DNA of 31,117 nucleotides from Asterionellopsis glacialis (lineage: Eukaryota; Bacillariophyta; Plagiogrammaphyceae; Rhaphoneidales; Asterionellopsidaceae): NCBI GenBank assembly GCA_014885115.2, contig WKLE02003954.1, positions 1-31,117 on the forward strand, read 5' to 3'. Each line of letters starts with the position of its first letter. The stretch's first letter is position 1. A model generated the notes under the pieces. That model ran no database searches and had not been told where the DNA came from. It saw nothing but the letters and a program-made list of their open reading frames with translations. A program made the translations under genes and the position numbers. This document shows, piece by piece, positions 1 to 9,346 of this stretch.

Positions 1-10
1 ACGTGAGTTT

Positions 11-128
11 TACTAGTAAAATGAATCTAACCGGTTAGATTCATTTTTACTAGTATAACTCCATAGTAGCAAAATGACGCTAACCGGTTAGATTCATTTG
101 CTAAAACGCTAACCCGTCAGCGTCATTT
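11..128. repeat. Nested palindromes centred on AACCGGTT
   Basis: Positions 11-32 and 33-55 form a nearly perfect inverted repeat with the symmetric centre CTAACCGGTTAG; one extra A in the right arm is the only break. A second imperfect palindrome with the same centre spans 67-103. The 14-base block GGTTAGATTCATTT occurs at 33-46 and again at 86-99. A half-site CGCTAACC recurs at 79-86 and 107-114, and 116-128 is inverted relative to about 72-84. The DNA could form cruciforms, or could be the end of a repeat family continuing left of the window. No coding potential was seen. Confidence 0.8.
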
Positions 129-398
129 CTCCACATGGATATTCCATCCCCGAAAAAAAATATTTCCCAGTTACTTTCAATGGATATTAATAATATTAGC
201 CCATCCTCCTTTTCTGAGATCTTCTCCTCTTTCTTCTTTTTTGTGATGATTCGGAACGATTGGTTTTAGAAACGATGCCTGGTACTGTTTCAGATAGGAC
301 CTACATTACTCGGGAGAGTTGAGGATGCCTTGTCTTCTCTCATTCTCATAGAGAGTAGTAAAGCACTTACTGCGAGTTAAGCATAAATCTCCAGCTGC

Positions 399-399
<1 letters not shown>
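129..399. other. Non-coding stretch upstream of the CPBP protease gene
   Basis: This AT-rich stretch holds the presumed promoter and 5' UTR of the gene starting at 440. It contains pyrimidine-rich tracts (about 205-240) and one CCTGGTACTG motif near 279, a weak member of the GGTAC-type motifs seen elsewhere in the window. No credible open reading frame was seen on either strand. Confidence 0.5.

Positions 400-435
<36 letters not shown>
400..435. repeat. GA dinucleotide microsatellite in the 5' leader
   Basis: A run of about 16 GA units, interrupted once near 404-406, ends five bases before the ATG at 440. The placement suggests a transcribed 5' UTR repeat. No in-frame stop is seen within the repeat, so the true N-terminus of the downstream gene could lie further upstream. 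Confidence 0.9.
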
Positions 436-438
<3 letters not shown>

Positions 439-439
439 A

Positions 440-1117
440 ATGATTGCATTGCAAGTTCTAAAGACACGTTTGGTGTCATCTCTAACAACAATACCAACAA
501 AGTCGCAATGGCTTCAAGTTATGGGCATAACTTTCACGACGACAAGTGTTACAGGTATTTTAGCGACTGCCACAAATTTTATCAATCCTATGGAACACTT
601 TGATCCTCCTTCACGCACTACTACTACTACTACTACTTTCACAAATACCATCATTCGTCCTATGAGTGCATTTGTCTTTCCTGCATTACTAGAAGAACTG
701 TTTTGGAGAGCTACATTATTGCCATTATTTCCTTCTTCCACTACGACCTTTCCTGGTACAAATGCTTTTACAAAATTCATGAATTATTATCATAATCCAC
801 AAAATCTTGACAAAGTTGCAATTCTTGTTCTCGTGGCACATGTATTGTCACACCCTGTAATTGGAACAACAGTATGGCCACGTGGTAAAGAAATTTTTTG
901 TGATTCGAGATTTCTGTTATTGGCAACTATAGTTCTTGGAGGATCAACTGTATCCTATATTGTAAGTGGGGGGAGTGTTTGGGCTGCTGCATTGACACAT
1001 GGTATACCCGTTGTATTATGGAGAGATTTCTTTGGAGGAGAAGCAATTTTAACAGATAGCCAAAAAAGGGAAGAGAATTCGAAGAAAGATTACCAGCGTC
1101 AAACCAAAAATCATTGA
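440..1117 (+). CDS. CPBP-family (CAAX protease-like) intramembrane protease
   Basis: A 225-residue hydrophobic protein. The three hallmarks of the CPBP glutamic/metal intramembrane protease family are visible: the EExxxR motif (E85, E86, R90 in EELFWR), a histidine in the second conserved helix (H134 within LVAHVLSHP), and a final histidine in a helix (H187 in ALTHGIPVVLW). The motif set places active residues inside the membrane. In plants and cyanobacteria the family includes SCO4-like plastid and bacteriocin-processing relatives; the substrate here is unknown. A Thr-rich stretch at residues 59-70 is encoded by an ACT repeat and is probably a variable loop. No clear plastid signal is visible from this start, so the N-terminus may be incomplete. 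The gene is convergent with the small gene ending at 1574. The family call is strong; the exact role is not known. Confidence 0.8.
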   Translation: MIALQVLKTRLVSSLTTIPTKSQWLQVMGITFTTTSVTGILATATNFINPMEHFDPPSRTTTTTTTFTNTIIRPMSAFVFPALLEELFWRATLLPLFPSSTTTFPGTNAFTKFMNYYHNPQNLDKVAILVLVAHVLSHPVIGTTVWPRGKEIFCDSRFLLLATIVLGGSTVSYIVSGGSVWAAALTHGIPVVLWRDFFGGEAILTDSQKREENSKKDYQRQTKNH

Positions 1118-1573
1118 CCATGGACAGTCTGAAAAGGAGTTCTTTTAAATTAAAGCTTTTGTATTTTGGGCAGCAAGTCGAAAAAGATACATTTGTAAAA
1201 AGTGCTTTGCCACGTCATTCACCTTGAAAAAATGTTACTACTTTTTAGGACCAAACAAAAAGTTCAAATCATATCGATAAGATGTCCCATGAATGCAGAA
1301 TTGAATGGTTGGTTTTCAATTTTAAAAACTAAACCTTTCCTCAGTTACGAAAAAATTTAGAAATCATTTTTGTTACATTTAAAATTTTTAGATAGAAATG
1401 AACTAGATAAACGCAATATCAACAAAGAATGTTGATAAAAGAATACATTAGAATGAGGATACAAAGATTATTTTACATGCTCAAAAAAGATATTTGCATT
1501 GAATCTATTCATCGAGATGTATTGATTCTCTGTTATTGTCTCTGTTCTGGCATTGCACTCATGACTTATTACT
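1118..1573. other. AT-rich convergent intergenic region
   Basis: Separates the 3' ends of two convergent genes. It holds A/T-rich runs suitable for polyadenylation of both genes. No open frame, RNA gene or repeat could be supported. Confidence 0.5.
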
Positions 1574-1924
1574 TCAATGATTTTCTTTGATCTTAGCAAG
1601 CACATTTATAATGAGGATAAAATATACAAAAATGGAATTGGGATTTCTAAGAGGATTCATGTAAAGAAAAAATAACCCAATTGCCGATGATGATTTTTTC
1701 TTTGTTTTCGCATCGTTGGTATCAGTCTTCTTTGCACTTTTCTTAGCTGCAAGGACTACATTATGATGCCTCCTCGTGGCTTTGTTGGTCGAATAATCTA
1801 GTAAAAATGATTGATTCGGGGACAGGCATCGTTGTGGTAACTTTGGTGATTGGAAAGCACTGGTGCTGACGATGAGCAGCAGCACAATGGCTAAAATAGT
1901 GCTGGTGCGAATGGGCATTGTCAT
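1574..1924 (-). CDS. Small plastid-targeted single-pass membrane protein, unknown function
   Basis: A 116-residue protein with a true ATG at 1924. Residues 1-24 form a classic signal peptide ending in STSAF-Q, which matches the ASAF-type cleavage motif of diatom plastid precursors. It is followed by a basic Ser/Thr-rich transit-like region and a Lys-rich segment (about 60-80). The C-terminal part (about 83-112) contains one hydrophobic helix after the motif NPLRNPNSIFVY. The mature protein would be very small, like the single-helix subunits of thylakoid complexes. I do not recognise the family. It is divergent from the plastid membrane gene at 2639, so the two may share a promoter region. Confidence 0.65.
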   Translation of the reverse strand: MTMPIRTSTILAIVLLLIVSTSAFQSPKLPQRCLSPNQSFLLDYSTNKATRRHHNVVLAAKKSAKKTDTNDAKTKKKSSSAIGLFFLYMNPLRNPNSIFVYFILIINVLAKIKENH

Positions 1925-2638
1925 CGTCGATTGGGACTTGTTACGGCCAAGTATGGCAGAACAACCTGGTCATGGGGAAACTGCACCTTTTGACCACTGC
2001 CGCTTCTAGCGGGAACAGGGCCCTCCGACCTTTTACCGTGCGTACCCTCTGGTACCGGTACTACTAGTACCCAAAGTAGGACTAGTCCAGTGCTCTAGCT
2101 AGAGTCAACGGTAGGACTAGACTCTAGTTTTGGTTGAAGATCGGCTACGCAACCTTAAGGTAAATCTTCCTGATGTTTACGTAACGAACCATTCAAAGGC
2201 AAAAGCATATATGGAAAAAAGCAAACCTACCTTTATCCTAGTCAATGAATATTTCACTAATACAATCCTATTTATCAGGTACAAGGTAAAATAGTAAAAT
2301 GGTAAAATGGTGAGATTCCACAAACTGAATTGGTATAGAGAAGGGAAGGCCAGACTGCACATACGTGTTTTTAGCCTCTCCCTTTGATCTTTTTCGACAT
2401 TGGGGGGAGTGGGTTGCCTTTGTGACGTCAAATCTTGAAAAATCTTGAACTCTCCTCGACAGAAAGGCAAGTTGAGAGCGTCTCCACCTCATAGCTTGCA
2501 AAACCAGAAAAGACATACAGTATCCCTTGGTAGCCAATAAATCCATCTCCTACACCAAACCTTGGGGTATTAATCTAGAGGTCCTGCTATCTTCACTCTG
2601 ATACTGCAATTGAATTGTTAGCACGTCAAAACAAAAGA
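1925..2638. other. Shared divergent promoter region with GGTACC/CTAGT palindromes
   Basis: This roughly 700-base stretch lies between two divergent plastid-protein genes. At about 2045-2130 it is dense in short palindromic words (GGTACCGGTACT, ACTAGTAC, GACTAGTCC, CTCTAGCTAGAG). A perfect TGACGTCA element lies at 2423-2430. The open frames here lack homology-like features and use non-ATG starts or low-complexity sequence, so I treat them as chance. Confidence 0.55.
2423..2430. promoter_or_regulatory. TGACGTCA CRE-like bZIP site
   Basis: A perfect eight-base CRE palindrome lies about 210 bases upstream of the ATG at 2639 and about 500 bases upstream of the divergent gene. In diatoms, CRE-like sequences containing TGACGT are known CO2/cAMP-response elements in carbonic anhydrase promoters and are bound by bZIP factors. 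A role here is inference from position and sequence only. Confidence 0.4.
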
Positions 2639-3250
2639 ATGTCAACGTCAACTCGTACAATGTTGAGCATCTTGCTCCTATCTTTGCTTGCCGTCTCTTC
2701 ATCGGCCTTTTCTCCAGTCGCAAGGACAACACAGACATTTGCTTCCCAGAGGACAACCAACCCCATTCCAGTTTTTCAAGACAAAAGGACTGTTCTCCGT
2801 GAAAGTACTATCCCTGATCTTGATGTCGTGGCTTTGGTTGTTGGTCAAGAAAACTATGGATTAGCAATTGTCGCTGTTGGAGAAGCTTTATGGTCCTTTT
2901 CGAAAGCTCCGTCTCTGGGGAATGCCAAGGTATTGATCCCCGCTGGTTTAGCTGCCGTCGTACTTGTTGCAGTTAGTGGACCTATGGTTACAAGTGGAGA
3001 TGCTTCATCTGTTGCGACAGGACTTGGTATTGCAACAGCTGTTTCCGTTGGATTGGGCGTAAGTTATGTTGCACGGTTATTGGCTCCTTTCAGCCCAAGT
3101 CCCAAAGAAATAGCTTTCTTAGGTCTGCTGGTGTCAATTGCAGGATTTTTTAGTTTCAGTCAAAATCTTGTCGTTGATGGATTTGTTACCTTGCCATCTC
3201 TTCCGTCTGTTGATTTACCGTCATTGCCATCCATTGAACTTCCATTTTAA
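2639..3250 (+). CDS. Plastid-targeted polytopic membrane protein, unknown function
   Basis: A 203-residue protein using the first ATG (2639); the frame opens further upstream only through non-ATG codons. Residues 1-24 are a signal peptide ending SSSAF-SP, an ASAF-type motif, followed by a Thr/Arg-rich transit-like segment, so import into a complex plastid is likely. Three to four hydrophobic segments follow (roughly residues 70-87, 98-118, 123-145 and 158-180), rich in Gly, Ala and Val. The C-terminus carries a short repeat, LPSLPSVD then LPSLPSIE. I cannot name the family; thylakoid or envelope membrane location is an inference. Its 3' end converges on the ABCG gene ending at 3456. Confidence 0.7.
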   Translation: MSTSTRTMLSILLLSLLAVSSSAFSPVARTTQTFASQRTTNPIPVFQDKRTVLRESTIPDLDVVALVVGQENYGLAIVAVGEALWSFSKAPSLGNAKVLIPAGLAAVVLVAVSGPMVTSGDASSVATGLGIATAVSVGLGVSYVARLLAPFSPSPKEIAFLGLLVSIAGFFSFSQNLVVDGFVTLPSLPSVDLPSLPSIELPF

Positions 3251-3455
3251 GTTGAAAAGTGTGGTTGAATATGGACATACGATACTCTAGAGCTAAATAC
3301 AAGACACTTTTAAAGTAAACAGAATTATCATGTTGTTTTCTAAAACATAGATCCTAAATTATTCTTGTTCTACTTGGTTGTGTTTACTAGCTTAACGTAA
3401 ATACAGAAATGCATTTTCACGAAATCACAGAAACAATACTAGTACCAACGATTAT

Positions 3456-6400
3456 TCAATCAAACTTATTCAATATCATCCAACACGTGATGGCAAAAAG
3501 AGTTAAGAGAGCTGTCACATATGCTAAGATAGTATAACGTAGACTGGTGTCCTTCTTCATGTCTTCTCTCAGTGGCTTCTTGGCTTGTTTGGAACGTCCA
3601 CAGACGTGAATCAAACCAGCACCGAGAAAACGGACAAACAACCCGACAAAAATAGGTGCTACAAGACCCCTGTACCAACCATTACACGATTGGTCAGTAA
3701 CTGAATCATCATTACCCGCCAACCCAAGTAAAGAAAACGATCCAAGATCCATAGGGAAGTTGGTTGCTTCTTCTGTCATAGTGTATCCACTTTGTTCTGG
3801 TAGACATCGATGTTCTCCAACTGAAATACTTTCAATAAAGTACCTCATTGGAGAGAAGAAACCACAAAATAGTTGCAATCCCCATGAATCATAGATTTCT
3901 GTTGGTGGAAGACAGACAAAAAGCACAATCATGTTAGAATGCCATCTTCAAGATGTAACCGAAACACAATGAAATTCTACTTGTGTTTCCATGAAAACAA
4001 ACCGTGATTTATCACTTACTTGCAAACGTAATGGGCTCAAGTGAACCACCAAACAAAAGACCAAAAAATGTCATAAAAAAGCCCACAACCTATCGTGTAA
4101 ACAAGCAAAAACAACCCATAGGCCATCCAAAGTTAGATACATCAACATTCACAGAAAAAACATTATGCATTCAAATATTTTGTAGTTGATATCCTCCACC
4201 TCTTTCACTACTCACAATTGTTACATTACTCGGTGGAACGATCAATGGAATCAAAAGGGACCATGACGTTGCAAACCAAGAAAGAACCATAAACGACATA
4301 CAAAAATAAAGCCACCTCGAAATTGACTGCCGAATCCACCATGCGATTAGCGAGGCGACAAAAGATTGCGCCAAATGTTCCACAGAGGACATAATGTTCA
4401 CAGCAAGGAAGTAAGCGTTGATGTCGTATCCAGATGCGGCCTCCCGAAAGAACTCTGTCTGTTTGTCTGTGATATCTTTGGCTGCCGTAAGACCAATCAA
4501 AACTGCAAGGACCATTCCAAAACGTAAAGTAAACCTATATATAATAAGAAATTGAAACAACATAAGTATGGCGATTAAGTGTGCGCAATTCAACAGCAGC
4601 AACGCAACATAAAAGTCTTACTGTTGAATGGCAGCATCCGGTAACAATGCATATGCAAATAACTGAGGTAGCTCCGTCGCGAGGAAACTCGGATCATCTG
4701 ATACAAGACTCCTGAAGGAAACATCCACTTCTTTATCAACGGTGACTTCGGCATTGCCAGCCATGGCTGAAATTATGGCAGCAGTGCAAATGATGATGAC
4801 AGTGTCAATGAGCTTACTGAGAAAGTTCCGCTTCCATACCAGACAGTACCTTATCATTTGAATCTTCAATTGCTTTCGAAATGATGGTTTACCCTCTGGG
4901 ATAGGAATATCATATTCTTCGGGTGCAGTGTACGCTTCCATTTTTGTATCAGGCAACCGATTGAAGTGTTCGCTCCACTGGTTGAATAGAATTTCTCTCC
5001 TAAGTTTTGCATCATCTTCGTTGTGAGCCTCCTTGTTAGCTGATGGGCCTGCAGGAGTCAAAGAAACAAGCCTATGGGTCGTAAAATCTACTGATGACCT
5101 TCTTCTTGCAAAAATTAGAGGAGCGGAATCATCTGCAGTGTCATCGGACGACCTTTCTTGTATTTCGATCGCTTCGGAAGATATGCTTGTTAAATCTTTT
5201 GACAGGTCAGCGGAGTAGTTGAGTTCAGTAGCTGACGGTTCAATTGAATCCAGTCCAAGAGACATTCCCCGCTCTTTTTTCACATGCATGGCTTTTGTAG
5301 CAGCAATCCCACGCTTTGGTGGTTTCTTCTCCGTGTCTATTGTAGCAGCAACCCCATGTTTTGGTGGTTTCTTCTCCGGATCCTTAAATCTGACAGAACG
5401 CTCTGTTTTCATTGGAACAATGCTTCGAAAAGTACCCTTTGGATGTGGTGAATGTGGTACAAGATGCCCAGTGCTAATATCAATCAACCAATCAGCAAGA
5501 CTTTCACCTGGCTGAGAAACATAATTCAAACCCGTAAAGTAATTCTCAACCTCCGATATACTACCATGATACACCATCTTGCCACCAGCACCAAGTAAGA
5601 TCAACGAATCAAACAAATCGAAAATAGACTTACGAGGCTGGTGGATCACACTGCAAGCCGATAAACCGTGCTTGTCCACCAACGAACGGACACAATTCAT
5701 CACCAAAAAGGCAGAACTCGAATCAAGACCACTCGTTGGCTCGTCCAAAAACAAAGTAGACGGCTTAGCCATCAGTTCAAGTCCAATATTCACCCGCTTC
5801 TTCTCTCCACCACTAACACCACGCCTCTTCACATCACCAACGATAGTATTAGCAACCCGTGAAAGACCAAGATTTGCAATTGTTTGATCTGCAAGGTCTT
5901 CTATATCACAAAGATCCGTACCTTGCGGCAACCGGAAACGACCGCTGTAAATAAAGTTCTCACGGACTGTCAACTCAGGGTACACAATATCGTCCTGTGG
6001 TACAAAACCAACAAGGGAACTGTGCTCGTCAATCGCAGCAACCCGGCCATTAATCTTTGTTACTCCTGTGACTTTCCCGTACGATGCTCTGCCGCAAAGA
6101 GCATTTAACAGGGACGTTTTACCAGCTCCACTGCCACCCATAAGGGCTGTCATGGTACCTGGTTTGAGCCGTCCAGTGACACTGTCCACTACTCTGACAG
6201 TGCCACCGCCGACATTCAATGTAAGGCACAGGTCTTGAAACGCGATATCAATTCCCATCTTTTTGTGAATGGTCTCTGCCGCGTCATCCTCTTCGTCATC
6301 GTCAAACAATGATGCAGCTTCTTTGAGGAGCATCGGATAATATTTCATAAATTCCTCTTTAGAAATAAGTCTTGAGTTTGCACCAATATGGCTGCTTTCT

Positions 6401-7985
6401 TCGTATCCAAGGCTGAGGAGATGCCTCCTTGACGTGTGTGCATGGGTGGTTGGTCTAGTGCTCGCTTTTCGAATTGATACGAGACTGCTGGTCATACTGA
6501 ACGTTCTACCAAGTGAGGCACGCAAGCCTGATTTCTTAGACTTTGCATGTTCCTCGCGCCTTAGCTGACGAATGCGCGTCAAGATGTGATTGATTTGGAC
6601 ATCGCTCAAGAATTCTGACAGTTCGGATGTATAAAAACATTCTTCTGGGATGCTACCATGATGACTATGAGCATCATCTCCAGCAATCTGTTCGAACAAT
6701 TCATCACATTCCTGAGGTGTAGGGCCAAAGTGCTTTGCTTCCGCAAACACTGGAACAAAGCATTCTTTAAAAATAGATCGTGAAAAGGTCGGTGTATTCT
6801 TGGAAACACCAGCCAAGGAGTTCATCCTGTGAGTAAATTCTTCAAGCTGAGTTGGATTGAGCTTTAAAAACTTATTCAAATCATGATACGTCACTGATCC
6901 ATTTTTACGATCCACAAAGATATGATCATAGAATGCACCAGAATCGAATTCAAAACTTCCATCCTCTGACGACTTGATAGTGGCAGAAAAGCTAGTAACA
7001 CTGTCATGAGCACTTTCTTGGGCTTTGATACTTTCCACTCGTTTCAAAAGAATTTCCAACGAAGGACGGATTTTTTCAATATGTGCACGGTGTTCTTCAT
7101 CTAGAAGCATTTGCTTCTTGGCATCGAATCGTTCATTTTGCATGCGACGAAGTTTCTGGATCAATTCATCGTTGTGTTTGAAATATAATCTTGTTCCCTT
7201 TTTTGTTTCCAAACCAAAAAATAATAATAATACAAGTCATTTATAAAATGTGAGAGTTTGATTCAATGAATCCAAGATTTGTAGCTTCAAGGTAGCAACT
7301 AATGGTTACAGTACGTACCAGGAAAAGAAGAATAAGTCCAAAAATAGTGGCCGCAATACCGTATGAAAACATGGGGCGTTTTTTAGTAGTGCTTCCAACG
7401 CCACAAGCTCCACATTTGATTTCTGGCACTGACGTCTATAGTGACAAATAATAGCATGGACCAAAACATTAGTTTGAAAAATAGTTTAAAAGTGGATAAA
7501 ATAAAGTTTTGCATATATTTGCTTTACCTTGTGGGGACAGAACATTCCACTTGGGCATGGTTCCACCGATGTCTTGGGGGTGGCAAAATGGGGGGGGGGG
7601 AGAAGACAGGGGCGTTAGTCCAGAAATGTCAGACAATGGATGAATTTTGCTTTGACATGGTGTAAAATACAGAATAGAATGAATTCGCACATTGTAGAAT
7701 ATTGCTACGTACCGAGTTTGTACAGACTTGACCAATAGGACAATTGACTAACTGATCTTTACCACCTGGACAGTGAGTCCCTGCAAGTATATCACCAAAC
7801 TTAAAGGTATCACGAACTTTCATCCGAATATCATCACAACTTTCTTGTTTACCATTCATGCAAATGAATCCTCCTGGACAATTTTCACTGATTTCATTAG
7901 AACTCGAAGTTTGGGCATGACTGCACGGAATGAATAATAAACATTGGAGTGCGCAAAAGATCAGGATGAACAGTGGTCTCATCAT
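3456..7985 (-). CDS. ABCG half-transporter with Cys-rich ectodomain, paralogue 1 (7 exons)
   Basis: Model on the minus strand: exons 7985-7713, 7572-7528, 7435-7319, 7197-4622, 4534-4216, 4089-4020 and 3898-3456. All junctions are GT-AG and the frame stays open, giving 1,280 residues. Residues 1-24 are a signal peptide. A Cys-rich segment follows (to about 115, with a C-P-x-G-x-x-C-P pattern) and then a membrane helix (about 130-145), the layout of plant ABCG24/ABCG28-type proteins. A long cytosolic region with degenerate EF-hand-like loops precedes the ATPase domain: Walker A GGSGAGKT at 499-506, signature VSGGEKKR at 606-613, Walker B LFLDEP with D630 and E631, and the switch histidine in VIHQPR. 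A variable Ser/Lys-rich linker follows, then the ABC-2 membrane domain (about six helices). It should work as a dimer; the substrate is unknown. Much of the ATPase domain is identical in DNA to paralogue 2 at 10879-15161. Confidence 0.9.
5296..5378 (-). repeat. Two-unit 45-bp coding repeat in the ABCG linker
   Basis: Units of about 38 conserved bases start at 5296 and 5341, a 45-base period (15 codons). They encode the near-duplicate peptides KKPPKRGIAAT and KKPPKHGVAAT in the linker between the ATPase and membrane domains. The paralogue at 10879-15161 has no matching repeat, so this appeared or was lost after the duplication. Confidence 0.8.
5463..6193 (-). repeat. Near-identical tract shared with 12728-13458 (copy 1)
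   Basis: Compared by eye against 12728-13458 at a constant offset of 7,265, positions 5463-6114 show no difference over 652 bases. One synonymous change (Thr codon in Walker A, position 6115) is then the only mismatch up to 6193, where similarity decays. The tract covers nearly the whole nucleotide-binding domain. The coding linker just beyond 5463 is unalignable between the paralogues, so the boundary is sharp. Recent gene conversion is the simplest explanation. Confidence 0.9.
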
Positions 7986-8503
7986 GGTGAAGATCTAATT
8001 GAGGTGACTGCCCTAACTTGGTACAGCCGACTCAAGTGCTTTCGGTTCTAAACACAACCGAACACAACACAACTGGACAACACACCACGATGACACGCGA
8101 TGAAGAGTTAGCCTCAAAAAGAATGCTTTGCACATAGGCGCGATACATAGATACACTGCTTCGTATGTTGATTGGGACTCGATCGCCTGCTGGGAACCTA
8201 CCTAGTACCTGTGGAACGATGCTCCATGGTACCTGGTACCGTACTAGGTACAGTCTGTAGTAATAGACTGCTTCGTAGGATACTCTCGGTAATAATTTGA
8301 ATTAAAAAAAAAAGAATCGTGTCACGGCTAAAGTATTCTATTTTTGGATAGGCGAAATAGTAGGACTCTAGAAATTACCTGGTACTGTATCGGTAATCCA
8401 GTAGGACCTGAAGTAGATGGAACATTTTTTCACGTTTTGAAGAAGCTGGTATTGTATCGTAGTGAAAATAAACAGAACCTACCGCCCATTTTGATTTTCT
8501 ACT

Positions 8504-8736
8504 GGACCATCCGGTGCTCGTTTTATACAGGAATGTAGATTCAATAACGGATGCAACGGATGGGCCTGATGTTTTTGGATCTGTCGTTTTGTGAATTTGT
8601 ATAAAAACTTCGTCGAACTTCTCTAGTACAAAATTTGTATTTATTAATACAAGTTAAGAATTATAAAAGAATGCATTACAAGGCAGGGACCCTCCAGTAC
8701 TCATTGTACAGAGCAACGTAGATTCAATAACGGGTG
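8504..8736 (+). repeat. Imperfect direct repeat pair (8504-8553 / 8687-8736)
   Basis: Two blocks of about 50 bases, 183 bases apart, share the order GGACC-x-TCC, TACAG and GTAGATTCAATAACGG. The last 16 bases are identical. The blocks may be remnants of a duplicated element; no terminal inverted repeats or target-site duplication could be recognised. Confidence 0.6.
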
Positions 8737-8827
8737 TGCAAATAGAAAACAGGTATTAATACTTGCTACAATAAAACGTAAATTTTTCATACATTAGTAT
8801 TTTTCAATGGAACACTGAAAAAAATGT

Positions 8828-8912
8828 GAATTCTATATACCAGGTACATGGCATATGGTATGCCATACCGCACAGGTATGCCTTGTACCAGGTACCGGTA
8901 CAAGGTAGAGAA
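8828..8912. repeat. Palindromic GGTACC-rich hairpin region
   Basis: The core 8881-8905 is a perfect 9-base inverted repeat, CCTTGTACC and GGTACAAGG, around a 7-base loop. The flanks extend it imperfectly, with AATTCT on the left and AGAGAATT on the right. A smaller hairpin, GGCATA/TATGCC, sits inside at 8850-8864, and GGTATGCC is directly repeated at 8857-8864 and 8875-8882. It could fold in DNA or RNA. It may be a miniature element or a regulatory array. Confidence 0.65.
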
Positions 8913-9346
8913 TTATTTGTAGGTACATTCTGTACTCGTACCATATGTAAAAGGTACTCGGTACTAGGTCCTACCGTAAGAATTGGTACTACATATGTCA
9001 TTTCATCCACAGTAACGATATTTCCACTCCCTAGCAATCGGTGAACAAGGGAGCGATTTTCAACGCATATTACATAGACGAAAAATCTACAATTTCTACA
9101 GCATGTCAGCGGTCTACTGGAGAAATTAAAGTTTACAGTTTACGAGTACGAATGATTCCATGGAATTTTACGAATGCTAGGGAGTGTTTTTTTCCGGACG
9201 CAAGCAGTAAACTCCCCCCTCCCCCCCTTGTTTTCCATTTTCCCCTTTTTCAAAAAAGAATCTGATTCTGGGATCCTATTTTTTGGAGTCACAATTCACG
9301 ATACTACTTCTTTTGTCGGCGACAAAACATGGAATGAGGTGATGTC

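Larger units (their letters stand above)
7986..9346. other. Large divergent intergenic region with palindrome clusters
   Basis: Separates the 5' ends of ABCG paralogue 1 (-) and the LSM11-like gene (+). GGTACC-type palindromes cluster at about 8195-8275 and 8828-9000, an imperfect direct repeat lies at 8504-8553 and 8687-8736, and a C-rich run lies near 9211-9228. Open frames here are short, often without ATG, and made of the palindromic words themselves. I see no gene. Confidence 0.5.

Noticed and set aside
2177..2546. Two overlapping minus-strand open frames upstream of 2639
   Set aside because: They lack recognisable motifs, lie in a promoter region with many short palindromes, and no supporting splice structure was found.
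5579..5887. Open frames on the plus strand inside the ABCG genes, identical at 5579-5887 and 12844-13152
   Set aside because: They are antisense shadows of the identical ATPase-domain tract. Their conservation is explained by the minus-strand gene.
7591..7601. Long G run that might be a sequencing error or a G-quadruplex
   Set aside because: On the coding strand it is a C run just upstream of an exon acceptor and fits a pyrimidine tract; a single G run cannot make an intramolecular quadruplex.
8804..9044. Open frames on both strands in the GGTACC region
   Set aside because: They are made of palindromic words, so both strands look open. No coding signal was found.
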